A stretch of DNA of 64,000 bases from Iodobacter fluviatilis (GTDB taxonomy: Bacteria; Pseudomonadota; Gammaproteobacteria; Burkholderiales; Chitinibacteraceae): contig NZ_CP025781.1 of NCBI RefSeq assembly GCF_004194535.1, positions 1,116,001-1,180,000 on the forward strand, written 5' to 3'. A program made the translations under genes and the position numbers. Within the stretch, counting starts at the first letter, position 1, and each line of letters begins with the position of its first letter. Positions 56,936 to 64,000 of the stretch are shown here, piece by piece. The notes under the pieces are model-generated. The model saw nothing but the letters and a program-made list of their open reading frames with translations, searched no databases and was not told where the DNA came from.

Positions 56936-57702
56936 TTTTGCGCCCTTGCAAATAGCTTAAAGAAGTTAGCTGTCGTGGCATCTGCAATTTGATTAACGCT
57001 AATTCCGCGTAAATCTGCTATCGATTCACCTACATGTCTAACCCAAGCGGGTTGGTTCTGTTTACCACGATATGGCACCGGTGCTAAATAAGGCGAATCA
57101 GTTTCGATTAGCAGCCTATCCAACGGCACAAGCCGAGCCACTTCTTGCAACTCAATAGCTTTTTTGAAAGTAACAATGCCAGAGATTGAGATATAAAACC
57201 CTAGCTCCATCGCCGCCTGCGCCACTTCCCAAGTCTCGGTAAAGCAGTGCAATACCCCACCAACTTCATCCGCGCCCTCTTCTTTTAAGATGCGAATAGT
57301 GTCTACTGCGGATGAACGAGTATGGATAATCAGCGGCAAGCCTGCCTGCTTGGCAGCGCGGATATGTACTCTAAAGCGCTCTCTTTGCCATTCCAAATCG
57401 CCTTGTAAGCGATAGTAATCAAGCCCCGTTTCGCCAATAGCAACCACTCTAGGGTGCTTAGCTAGCTCTACCAACTGTTCTACGTTTGGCTCTGGTGTAT
57501 CTTCGTAATCAGGATGCACACCTACCGAAGCAAAGATATTGGCATGCGCTTCCGCCAAGGCCAACACAGAGGGCAGCTCAGGCAAATTCACTGCCACGCA
57601 AAGCGCGTGCGTCACTTTATTTTCTGCCATATTGGCAAGCAGCGGGTCGATATTGGCAGCAAGATCGGGGAAATTAATATGGCAGTGCGAATCAATAAAC
57701 AT
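56932..57702 (-). CDS. TatD family metal-dependent DNase
   Basis: 256 residues. A TIM-barrel hydrolase with the metal ligands in DSHCHINF (H6, H8), the glutamate in AIGETGLDYYR, HTRSS, HCF and the aspartate in IETDSPYLAP. TatD enzymes act as 3'-5' exonucleases on DNA/RNA in repair; this member sits in the usual holB-pilZ-tatD order (E. coli YcfH branch). It overlaps the MBL gene by 4 nt. A 170-bp gap with a large palindrome separates it from pilZ. Confidence 0.93.
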   Translation of the reverse strand: MFIDSHCHINFPDLAANIDPLLANMAENKVTHALCVAVNLPELPSVLALAEAHANIFASVGVHPDYEDTPEPNVEQLVELAKHPRVVAIGETGLDYYRLQGDLEWQRERFRVHIRAAKQAGLPLIIHTRSSAVDTIRILKEEGADEVGGVLHCFTETWEVAQAAMELGFYISISGIVTFKKAIELQEVARLVPLDRLLIETDSPYLAPVPYRGKQNQPAWVRHVGESIADLRGISVNQIADATTANFFKLFARAQK

Positions 57703-57742
57703 AGGGCTTCAAAGAGGCAAATTCAGGAAAACAACAAGGGGC

Positions 57743-57873
57743 TTCGAAAAGCCTATCCTTCGAAATAAGACTAGGCGCGTGTTAAAAAATCGACGTTGCA
57801 TATGTTTGATATGTAAGAAGATTTTTTAATGCGCAACGCCGTATTATGGCGAAAGATAGGTTTTTCGAGATTC
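57743..57873. repeat. About 130-bp imperfect palindrome between pilZ and tatD
   Basis: Outer arms CGAAAAGCCTATCCTTCG and CGAAAGATAGGTTTTTCG (near-complementary), then inner arms GCGCGTGTTAAAAAATC and GATTTTTTAATGCGC. It could fold into one long hairpin. It may be a decayed palindromic mobile element or a terminator; no ORF. It is unrelated to families A and B. Confidence 0.6.
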
Positions 57874-57874
57874 C

Positions 57875-58240
57875 CTACATGGTGTGCGTGGTGCGAGCCG
57901 ATTGCAAATAGCCGCCCAACAAGCCTTCAATCTTGGTTTTAGCTTGATTGCCCGCTTCATTCGCCGAGAATTTAACCCCAATTCCCTGCTGATGATTATT
58001 ATTGGCACCCTGTGGGGTAATCCACACCACATTGCCCGAAACGGCAATTTTGGCGGGATCATCCAACAGCGAAAGCAACATAAACACTTCATCGCCTAAT
58101 ACATATGCTTTATTGGTTGGAATAAAAATACCGCCGCCTGTTAAAAAAGGCATGTACGAAGCATACAGAGCAGCTTTTTCTTTAATATTTAGCGACAATA
58201 CGCCAGGCCGCGATAATGGGGCCTTAATTGGTTCACTCAT
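57875..58240 (-). CDS. pilZ: Type IV pilus assembly PilZ protein
   Basis: 121 residues, a stand-alone PilZ domain of the original P. aeruginosa PilZ type (GVLSLNIKEKAALYASYMPFLTGGGIFIPT). It lacks a clear N-terminal RxxxR c-di-GMP motif, as in that group, which does not bind c-di-GMP. It acts in pilus biogenesis with FimX/PilB and fits the pilT/pilU genes at 25-27 kb. It overlaps holB by 4 nt (ATGA), the conserved holB-pilZ coupling. Confidence 0.92.
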   Translation of the reverse strand: MSEPIKAPLSRPGVLSLNIKEKAALYASYMPFLTGGGIFIPTNKAYVLGDEVFMLLSLLDDPAKIAVSGNVVWITPQGANNNHQQGIGVKFSANEAGNQAKTKIEGLLGGYLQSARTTHTM

Positions 58241-59250
58241 TTTTTCCCCTTACTACTACGCAATGCATCCAGATAGGCAAAAAGCAAAGACTCAAATACT
58301 AATCGCTGATTTAAAGGGTGGTGCGCTAGGCGCATCGCCTCATTAAGACGATCGGTATAATGAAAAAAGACGGGGGATTGCGCTGCTAAGCGCTGTAAAT
58401 CGCTCTCCCAATCTGGATAATAGCGAAGTTTTCCCGTCATCTTGATATTGATTAAATCATGGACCCATTTTTGCAACCAGCCCACCACTAGAGACATCTC
58501 TAGTTTAGCCTTTTCTAGCTCGCTAGCCACAGCCAGCACATCTAAAACTGCTGGATTGGCAATATGCGCCAAAAATGCTTTGCGATTAGGCAACCATTCG
58601 GCAGTTGCATCTTCTAAAGCTGCCAAGGGCGCGCCGCCCGTATGCGCCAAATGCAGTACAGGATTGACCACCTGCTGCTGCGCCAACCATGCCGCCGCCG
58701 TTACATGTTCTGGCGTAGCCATTGGAAACACGCGACAACGGCTGCGGATCGTCGGTAATAAACGCCGCCAGTGATTTGATACCAGAATAAACATCGCGCC
58801 TGATGGCGGCTCTTCTAGTGTTTTTAAAAAGGCATTCGCCGCGGCCACATTCAGCGTTTCAGCCGGATAAACCACGGTGACACGGATGCCTTTGCGGTGT
58901 GCAGTTAAGTTAACAAAATCAGCCAAATCTCGGATGTCATCTACACCAATCACCTGCGATTTACGCTTAGGCTTGCCTTCTTCGCTCGCATCGCTCTCCT
59001 TGTCTTCTGGCGAAAGCACGCGATAATCGGGATGATTTCCCGCCATATACCAGCGGCATCCATCACACATACCACAAGGTGCCGTGGTTTTAGCTTCGTC
59101 TTCGCAAAGTAGAAACTGGGCTAAGTATTCTGCAAAACGTCTTTTCCCAATGCCTTGTTCACCGGTAATCAGCATGGCATGTGGCAGTCTATCCATCTCG
59201 CGCATCAATTGCGACCAAGCTGCGGCTTGCCAAGGGTAAAGTGTTTTCAT
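58237..59250 (-). CDS. holB: DNA polymerase III subunit delta'
   Basis: 337 residues. The clamp-loader AAA+ fold has the degenerate P-loop GEQGIGKRRFAEYL (about 30-43), the zinc module CEDEAKTTAPCGMCDGC (about 49-65), and LKTLEEPPSGAMFILVS with the SRC motif (TIRSRCRVFP). It is part of the replication clamp loader. The usual tmk-holB-pilZ-tatD order is kept, with about 10 bp between the tmk stop and the holB start. Confidence 0.95.
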   Translation of the reverse strand: MKTLYPWQAAAWSQLMREMDRLPHAMLITGEQGIGKRRFAEYLAQFLLCEDEAKTTAPCGMCDGCRWYMAGNHPDYRVLSPEDKESDASEEGKPKRKSQVIGVDDIRDLADFVNLTAHRKGIRVTVVYPAETLNVAAANAFLKTLEEPPSGAMFILVSNHWRRLLPTIRSRCRVFPMATPEHVTAAAWLAQQQVVNPVLHLAHTGGAPLAALEDATAEWLPNRKAFLAHIANPAVLDVLAVASELEKAKLEMSLVVGWLQKWVHDLINIKMTGKLRYYPDWESDLQRLAAQSPVFFHYTDRLNEAMRLAHHPLNQRLVFESLLFAYLDALRSSKGKK

Positions 59251-59260
59251 CTAGGTGCTC

Positions 59261-59915
<655 letters not shown>

Positions 59916-59954
59916 TCAGAATTTTACACGGGGATGGTTGGAATGGTGCGGACG

Positions 59955-59986
59955 AAAAAAAACCTGCCACATGGGCAGGTTTTTTA
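59955..59986 (-). terminator. Terminator of the tRNA cluster
   Basis: Minus-strand stem CCTGCC/GGCAGG with an ATGT-containing loop, followed by eight T, just beyond the CCA end of the last tRNA-Glu. Confidence 0.9.
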
Positions 59987-59989
59987 AAT

Positions 59990-60064
59990 TGGCGATCCCA
60001 CGGGGAATCGAACCCCGGCCGCCGCCGTGAAAGGGCAGTGTTCTAACCGCTAAACTATGGGATC
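59990..60064 (-). tRNA. tRNA-Glu, anticodon TTC (copy 1)
   Basis: Acceptor GATCCCA/TGGGATC, anticodon arm CTGCC CTTTCAC GGCGG (TTC), T-arm GGTTCGATTCC, encoded CCA. Its D-arm (TAGTTTAGCGGTTAGAAC) differs from that of copy 2. It is the last gene of a four-tRNA transcript. Confidence 0.93.
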
Positions 60065-60111
60065 ATACTTTTAAGCTAACTCTTATAAACTGAGTAGCAT
60101 TTAAAACTGAT

Positions 60112-60188
60112 TGGTGCGGCTGAAGAGATTCGAACTCCTGACCCTCTGGTTCGTAGCCAGATACTCTATCCAACTGAGCTACAGCCGC
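60112..60188 (-). tRNA. tRNA-Arg, anticodon ACG
   Basis: Acceptor GCGGCTG/CAGCCGC, anticodon arm TCTGG CTACGAA CCAGA (ACG, read as ICG after deamination), T-arm GAGTTCGAATCTC, encoded CCA. Third in the cluster. Confidence 0.95.
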
Positions 60189-60208
60189 ACGGTAAAACTA
60201 AGATTAGA

Positions 60209-60284
60209 TGGCGATCCCACGGGGATTCGAACCCCGGTCGCCGCCGTGAAAGGGCAGTGTCCTAGGCCTCTAGACGATGGGATC
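60209..60284 (-). tRNA. tRNA-Glu, anticodon TTC (copy 2)
   Basis: The same acceptor and anticodon arms as copy 1, but with the common D-arm CGTCTAGAGGCCTAGGAC and one changed base in the variable region. CCA is encoded. Second in the cluster. Confidence 0.95.
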
Positions 60285-60343
60285 AATCTAAAACTCTATT
60301 TAATAAGTTACAGTTTAGATAACAACTATGGCTCATTTAATTC

Positions 60344-60419
<76 letters not shown>

Positions 60420-60492
60420 CGAAAGAGATGCGAATATTACAGAGCAAAATTAAGCCTGTAAACCCCCCTTTCGAAAATAAATTAAATATTCC

Positions 60493-61296
60493 TTACCAAG
60501 GCTTCCACCAGTCAGAATCAGTGAATAAGCTGCTCTCATCCAATACTGTGGTTTCTGGGTAATTTTTAAGCAATACTTTTTTTACATCATCACGCAGTGG
60601 GATCAAACCTAGCTTATCGTAAGACAAAGCCATAATGCCTAAAGCAGGCTCAACTTGCTTAGTGTTCGAATAGGTTTCTAGTAAATATTTACCACGATTA
60701 GCCGCCGCTAAGAATGCACCACGATTGTAGTAATACTTAGCTACGTGTAATTCTAAGTTAGCTAATGCCCCAACTAAGTAGCCCATACGCACCGTAGCAT
60801 CGGCAGCGTATTTGCTTTCTGGGTAACGCGTAACCAGCTGGCGGAAGGTATCGTAGGATTCGCGAGCGGCCTTAGGATCGCGCTCAGACATATCCTGTTT
60901 TACCACGCTAGATAAGAAACCTTGTGCCTCATTAAAATTGACCAAGCCCTTTAAATAGTAGGCGTAATCAATATTTGGATGCGCTGGGTATTGCTTAATA
61001 AAGCGATCGATTGCGGCAAAAGCCAGCAAAGGCTCTTGGTTTTTATAGTGATTATAAGCAGTCTCTATTTGTGCTTGCTGTGCGTGCCGCCCATAAGGAA
61101 AGCGCGCTTCTAGCTTTTCGAATAACTTATTGGATCGATCATAACTGCGGCTTTCTTGCTCTGATTTTGCCTCAGCAAAAATCTTCTCCGCAGTCCAGCC
61201 ACGAGTTTCATCCTGCTCTTCTGGAGTGGATGCGCAGCCCGCCAATAATCCGGCAAATACTGCAGAGACGATGAATCGCGGTAGAATCTTATTCAT
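60493..61296 (-). CDS. bamD: Outer membrane assembly lipoprotein BamD (ComL)
   Basis: 267 residues. The signal ends in the lipobox LLAGC (C21). Tetratricopeptide-like helices follow (about 35-240: AEAKSEQESRSYDRSNKLFEKLEARFPYG, with later repeats). BamD is the essential lipoprotein of the BAM complex that inserts beta-barrel proteins. It is divergent from rluD, and the two start codons overlap in CATG(ATG), so promoters lie inside the partner's coding region. The bamD/rluD pairing is widely conserved. Confidence 0.96.
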   Translation of the reverse strand: MNKILPRFIVSAVFAGLLAGCASTPEEQDETRGWTAEKIFAEAKSEQESRSYDRSNKLFEKLEARFPYGRHAQQAQIETAYNHYKNQEPLLAFAAIDRFIKQYPAHPNIDYAYYLKGLVNFNEAQGFLSSVVKQDMSERDPKAARESYDTFRQLVTRYPESKYAADATVRMGYLVGALANLELHVAKYYYNRGAFLAAANRGKYLLETYSNTKQVEPALGIMALSYDKLGLIPLRDDVKKVLLKNYPETTVLDESSLFTDSDWWKPW

Positions 61297-62344
61297 GATG
61301 CATTCCGAAAACGAATTAAACGATTATAACGACTTCGAGCAGGCGCGTGTCCTGACCGTGCCATCCGATTTGGCAGGGGAGCGCTTGGACGCTGCTTTAG
61401 CCAAGATGCTGCCCGAGTTTTCCCGTAACCGACTCTCCACATGGATTAAAGACGGCTTAGTCTTTCTTAACGGCAATCCAGCCGTCCCCAAAACAAAACT
61501 ATGGGGCAGTGAAACGATTAGTGTCTTACCCCAACCCGAACCAGACGAAAGTGCTTTTCAGCCTGAAGATATCGAGCTGGATATTATTTACGAAGATGCT
61601 ACCTTACTTGTGCTAAATAAAGCACCAGGCTTAGTTGTACATCCAGGCACAGGCAACTGGACTGGTACTGTACTGAATGGCTTACTTTATCGCTACCCAG
61701 AGCTTAAAACTATTCCCCGCGCTGGCATCGTACACCGACTGGACAAGGATACCAGTGGGCTAATGGTGATTGCACGCAACTTAAAAGCACAAAACAGCTT
61801 GGTGCAACAATTACAAGCTCGTACAGTTAAGCGCCATTACACCGCTGTTGCCCAAGGTTTATTTGGCGCAGATGGTAAAGTAGATGCCCCAATTGGCCGC
61901 CATCCTAAAGAAAGAATTAAGATGGCCGTAGTGCATTCGGGTAAGCATGCCGTTACGCATTACAAGGTGCATGAGCGCTTTACCGCACATACTTTGATTG
62001 AATGTCAGCTAGAAACCGGCCGCACGCATCAAATTCGAGTGCATATGGCGCATTTAAACCATCCACTCGCTGCAGATCCAATCTACGGCGGCAAGCCAAG
62101 AATACACTCACCTGAAGTCAGTATTGCGCTGAGTGAATTTGCACGTCAGGCGCTACATGCTAGAAAACTGTCTCTGATTCACCCAGAAACAGGCAAAACC
62201 ATGACTTGGAAAGCAGCTCTTCCTGAAGATATGGAAATGCTAATCAATGTCTTGCGCCTAGACGCCGGCATGCTAGAAGAGGATTGGGAAGACGATTGGG
62301 ATATTGACGATAGTGACTGCGAAGTCATGTATGTCCGTGAATAA
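61295..62344 (+). CDS. rluD: 23S rRNA pseudouridine synthase RluD
   Basis: About 349 residues, from ATG 61295 or the adjacent ATG 61298; the open frame to 61226 overlaps bamD and lacks support. An S4 RNA-binding domain (about 30-90, ERLDAALAKMLPEFSRNRLSTWIKDGLV) precedes the catalytic domain with the active aspartate in HRLDKDTSGLMV. Further motifs are GRTHQIRVHM and an acidic C-terminal tail (EEDWEDDWDIDDSD). It modifies helix 69 of 23S rRNA (positions 1911/1915/1917). It overlaps pgeF by 14 bp. Confidence 0.95.
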   Translation: MMHSENELNDYNDFEQARVLTVPSDLAGERLDAALAKMLPEFSRNRLSTWIKDGLVFLNGNPAVPKTKLWGSETISVLPQPEPDESAFQPEDIELDIIYEDATLLVLNKAPGLVVHPGTGNWTGTVLNGLLYRYPELKTIPRAGIVHRLDKDTSGLMVIARNLKAQNSLVQQLQARTVKRHYTAVAQGLFGADGKVDAPIGRHPKERIKMAVVHSGKHAVTHYKVHERFTAHTLIECQLETGRTHQIRVHMAHLNHPLAADPIYGGKPRIHSPEVSIALSEFARQALHARKLSLIHPETGKTMTWKAALPEDMEMLINVLRLDAGMLEEDWEDDWDIDDSDCEVMYVRE

Positions 62345-63086
62345 GCCCCTTCCCCCAATGTGGATCAGGCCTGATTGGCCTGCACCAGCAACGGTGCAGG
62401 CCATTTCAACCAGCCGTCACGGTGGCGTCAGTGATGCGCCGTGGGCCAGTCTTAATTTGGGCAATCATGTTGATGATTGCCCAAAAGCTGTTGAGCAAAA
62501 CCGCGCCATCGTTCGTCACTACCTACCTGCTGATCCACTCTGGCTTACACAGGTACACGGCGTGCACGTAGTTAACGCAGCAACGGCCGCCCAAAATACC
62601 GAAGCCGATGCCAGCGTGTCACATGTTACCTCTGCCGTTTGCGCCATTATGACGGCAGACTGCTTGCCTGTTTTGCTGTGTAATCAAGCCGGAACCGTCG
62701 TCGGCGCGGCCCATGCAGGCTGGCGTGGCCTCTGTAATGGCGTGATTGAAGCAACGATTGCCCAAATGGATGTCGCGCCAGAAACCCTAATGGCGTGGCT
62801 AGGCCCTGCGATTGGGCCAAGTGCTTTTGAGGTAGGCGATGAAGTAAAAGCCGCATTTACCGCACAAAACCCAGCCGCCAGCGCAGCATTTCACGCCACA
62901 GCCACACATGGAAAATGGCTGGTTGATATCTATTTACTTGCAAAGCAAAGGCTTAATGCGCAAGGAATTAGCACAATTTATGGGGGTGACTATTGCACAG
63001 TAAGCGATGCGGAACGGTTTTTTTCTTACCGCCGCGATCAGCGCACCGGCAGGATGGCTAGTTTAATTTGGTTAAGCGAAGTTTGA
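62331..63086 (+). CDS. pgeF: YfiH/PgeF family protein (peptidoglycan editing factor, DUF152)
   Basis: 251 residues from ATG 62331, inside the rluD end, matching the usual rluD-yfiH coupling. The copper/zinc-binding family signatures are visible: STSRHGGVS, QVHG, MTADCLPVLL (Cys-His type site) and AHAGWRGL, with a GPAIGP loop. E. coli PgeF removes wrongly incorporated serine from murein precursors; homologues also show purine nucleoside phosphorylase activity. The following 273 bp (63087-63359) contain no supported gene. Confidence 0.93.
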   Translation: MSVNKPLPPMWIRPDWPAPATVQAISTSRHGGVSDAPWASLNLGNHVDDCPKAVEQNRAIVRHYLPADPLWLTQVHGVHVVNAATAAQNTEADASVSHVTSAVCAIMTADCLPVLLCNQAGTVVGAAHAGWRGLCNGVIEATIAQMDVAPETLMAWLGPAIGPSAFEVGDEVKAAFTAQNPAASAAFHATATHGKWLVDIYLLAKQRLNAQGISTIYGGDYCTVSDAERFFSYRRDQRTGRMASLIWLSEV

Positions 63087-63359
63087 AACCAACAAAGCCC
63101 CCTGCTAACCAAGCTAAAAAATGCATAACCTGATTGCCTTTACCCGCCCGCTACCCTTATAAAATAACGCTTTAGCCCCTTTGCAAAGCCTGACTAAACG
63201 CCCGCAGCTTAAAGACACGGCCCAGCAAGTAGCGCTGATTCTGGCAGGGGTGGCATTTATTGCTATTCCACATTGATGCGCAGTATTAAATTACCGAATT
63301 AGCCCGCCCTATTCAGCCCGTCCAATACCCTAATCTTTGTTGTAATTAGGAAACGCCGC

Positions 63360-64000
63360 TTGCTTAAACCTAGGTATTTAATCCTCAGCCTGCTCTTGGG
63401 CTGCTTGCTTATCCGCTACTGGCCGCATGAGCCGCTGGCTGTAGCAGGCTCAACAGCGGTGCTAGCGCAAGATGGCAAGCTGCTAAGGCTAACGCTTGCT
63501 CCCGATCAGCGTTATCGGTTGTGGCTGCCACTAGAGCAATTCTCCACCACGCTGATCACTGCGGTTAAATTACAAGAAGATCGCTGGTTTTACTGGCATT
63601 TTGGGCTAAACCCCGTCGCTTTACTGCGTGCCATCACAGAGACCTACGGCGGTGGCGCTAAGCAAGGCGCATCCACACTAACCATGCAATTGGCACGGCT
63701 TAAATACCGTCTGAATACCAAAACGCCGACTGGAAAACTGAGGCAAATTGCACTGGCACTGTGGATAGAAGCGCGTTACAGCAAACATGATATTTTAGAA
63801 GCCTATTTAAACCTCGCCCCCTATGGCAGAAATATCGAAGGCGCTGCTGCGGCCAGCCTCGTCTACTTTGGCAAAGCGCCTAAGCTGCTCACGCTGCCCG
63901 AAAGCCTAACGCTGGCAGTGATTCCACAGCAACCCAATCAGCGCTTAGGTAGTGGCGTATCGCTCAGCGATGCACGCCAAAGGTTATGGCAACGCTGGCA
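63360..64000 (+). CDS. pbpC: Penicillin-binding protein 1C, 5' part (continues past window)
   Basis: An open frame from TTG 63360 (AGGA 9 bp upstream) runs to the window edge, giving the first 213 residues. An N-terminal anchor (LKPRYLILSLLLGCLLIRYW) is followed by a glycosyltransferase family 51 domain with the catalytic glutamate in QEDRWFYWHFGLNP, GASTLTMQLARL and YLNLAPYGRNIEGAAAAS. These fit PBP1C, a bifunctional murein polymerase whose transpeptidase part lies outside the window. In other bacteria it often neighbours an alpha-2-macroglobulin gene. Confidence 0.9.
   Translation, partial: MLKPRYLILSLLLGCLLIRYWPHEPLAVAGSTAVLAQDGKLLRLTLAPDQRYRLWLPLEQFSTTLITAVKLQEDRWFYWHFGLNPVALLRAITETYGGGAKQGASTLTMQLARLKYRLNTKTPTGKLRQIALALWIEARYSKHDILEAYLNLAPYGRNIEGAAAASLVYFGKAPKLLTLPESLTLAVIPQQPNQRLGSGVSLSDARQRLWQRW

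Noticed and set aside
63087-63359. Possible short membrane ORF (LQSLTKRPQLKDTAQQVALI...) before pbpC
   Set aside because: About 33 codons without a good start or family; it could be a remnant but cannot be supported.

Overview
This window reads as a chromosomal segment of a Gram-negative betaproteobacterium, most likely of the Neisseriales/Chromobacteriaceae (Iodobacter-, Chitinibacter- or Deefgea-like). The evidence is the gene order: orn / M48 protease / pterin dehydratase / rsgA; pilT-yggS-proC-yggT; gpmI-envC-ctpA-moeB; holB-pilZ-tatD; and bamD / rluD-pgeF. Type IV pilus motors, several chemotaxis receptors, a GGDEF protein and a PEP-CTERM protein fit a motile aquatic bacterium. The genus is inferred from recall of these arrangements, not from a search. 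Nearly all of the DNA is core housekeeping sequence. I see no prophage, CRISPR array, secondary-metabolite cluster or recognisable defence island.

Layout. 1-10 kb: pncC (cut by the window edge), orn, an M48 protease, pterin dehydratase, rsgA, a receptor, a frameshifted relA and a dCache receptor. 10-18 kb: tRNA-Arg, small conserved genes (DUF1415, MazG-like, yaeQ, yceH) and trifunctional putA with PutA operator boxes. 18-24 kb: a TraB/GumN protein, tas, a soluble receptor, a peroxiredoxin and a methyltransferase. 24-30 kb: a broken FimV-like gene with an IS3 remnant, pilU, pilT, yggS-proC-yggT and fxsA. 30-41 kb: cutA-dsbD-tlpA-like, a persulfide-sensor-like ArsR repressor, gpmI-envC, ctpA, moeB, trpS behind an attenuator, and gntR. 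41-48 kb: a MASE1 hybrid kinase and the DEAD-box helicases dbpA and rhlE. 48-56 kb: the accessory part, with rquA, a PEP-CTERM protein, chaA, three neighbouring genes each carrying one in-frame stop (ivy, a glutaredoxin-like gene and a GNAT), and a periplasmic-sensor diguanylate cyclase. 56-64 kb: an MBL hydrolase (frameshifted), tatD, pilZ, holB, tmk (two frameshifts), four tRNAs, bamD, rluD-pgeF and the start of pbpC.

The signals most worth checking are these. (1) A complete Trp-leader-peptide attenuator precedes trpS. (2) Two related MITE-like families lie between genes: A, 160 bp with three copies, and B, 263 bp with two full copies plus solo ends. Both are flanked by 4-bp YTAR sites. (3) rquA (rhodoquinone synthesis) is bracketed by A-end/B-end junctions, which suggests acquisition. 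(4) Three GTTGCA boxes sit in front of putA. (5) A short upstream ORF overlaps the chaA start codon. (6) Four single-base losses fall in three genes (relA, tmk twice, MBL). The three in relA and tmk lie in G or C runs, which looks more like assembly error than biology, especially in the essential gene tmk.
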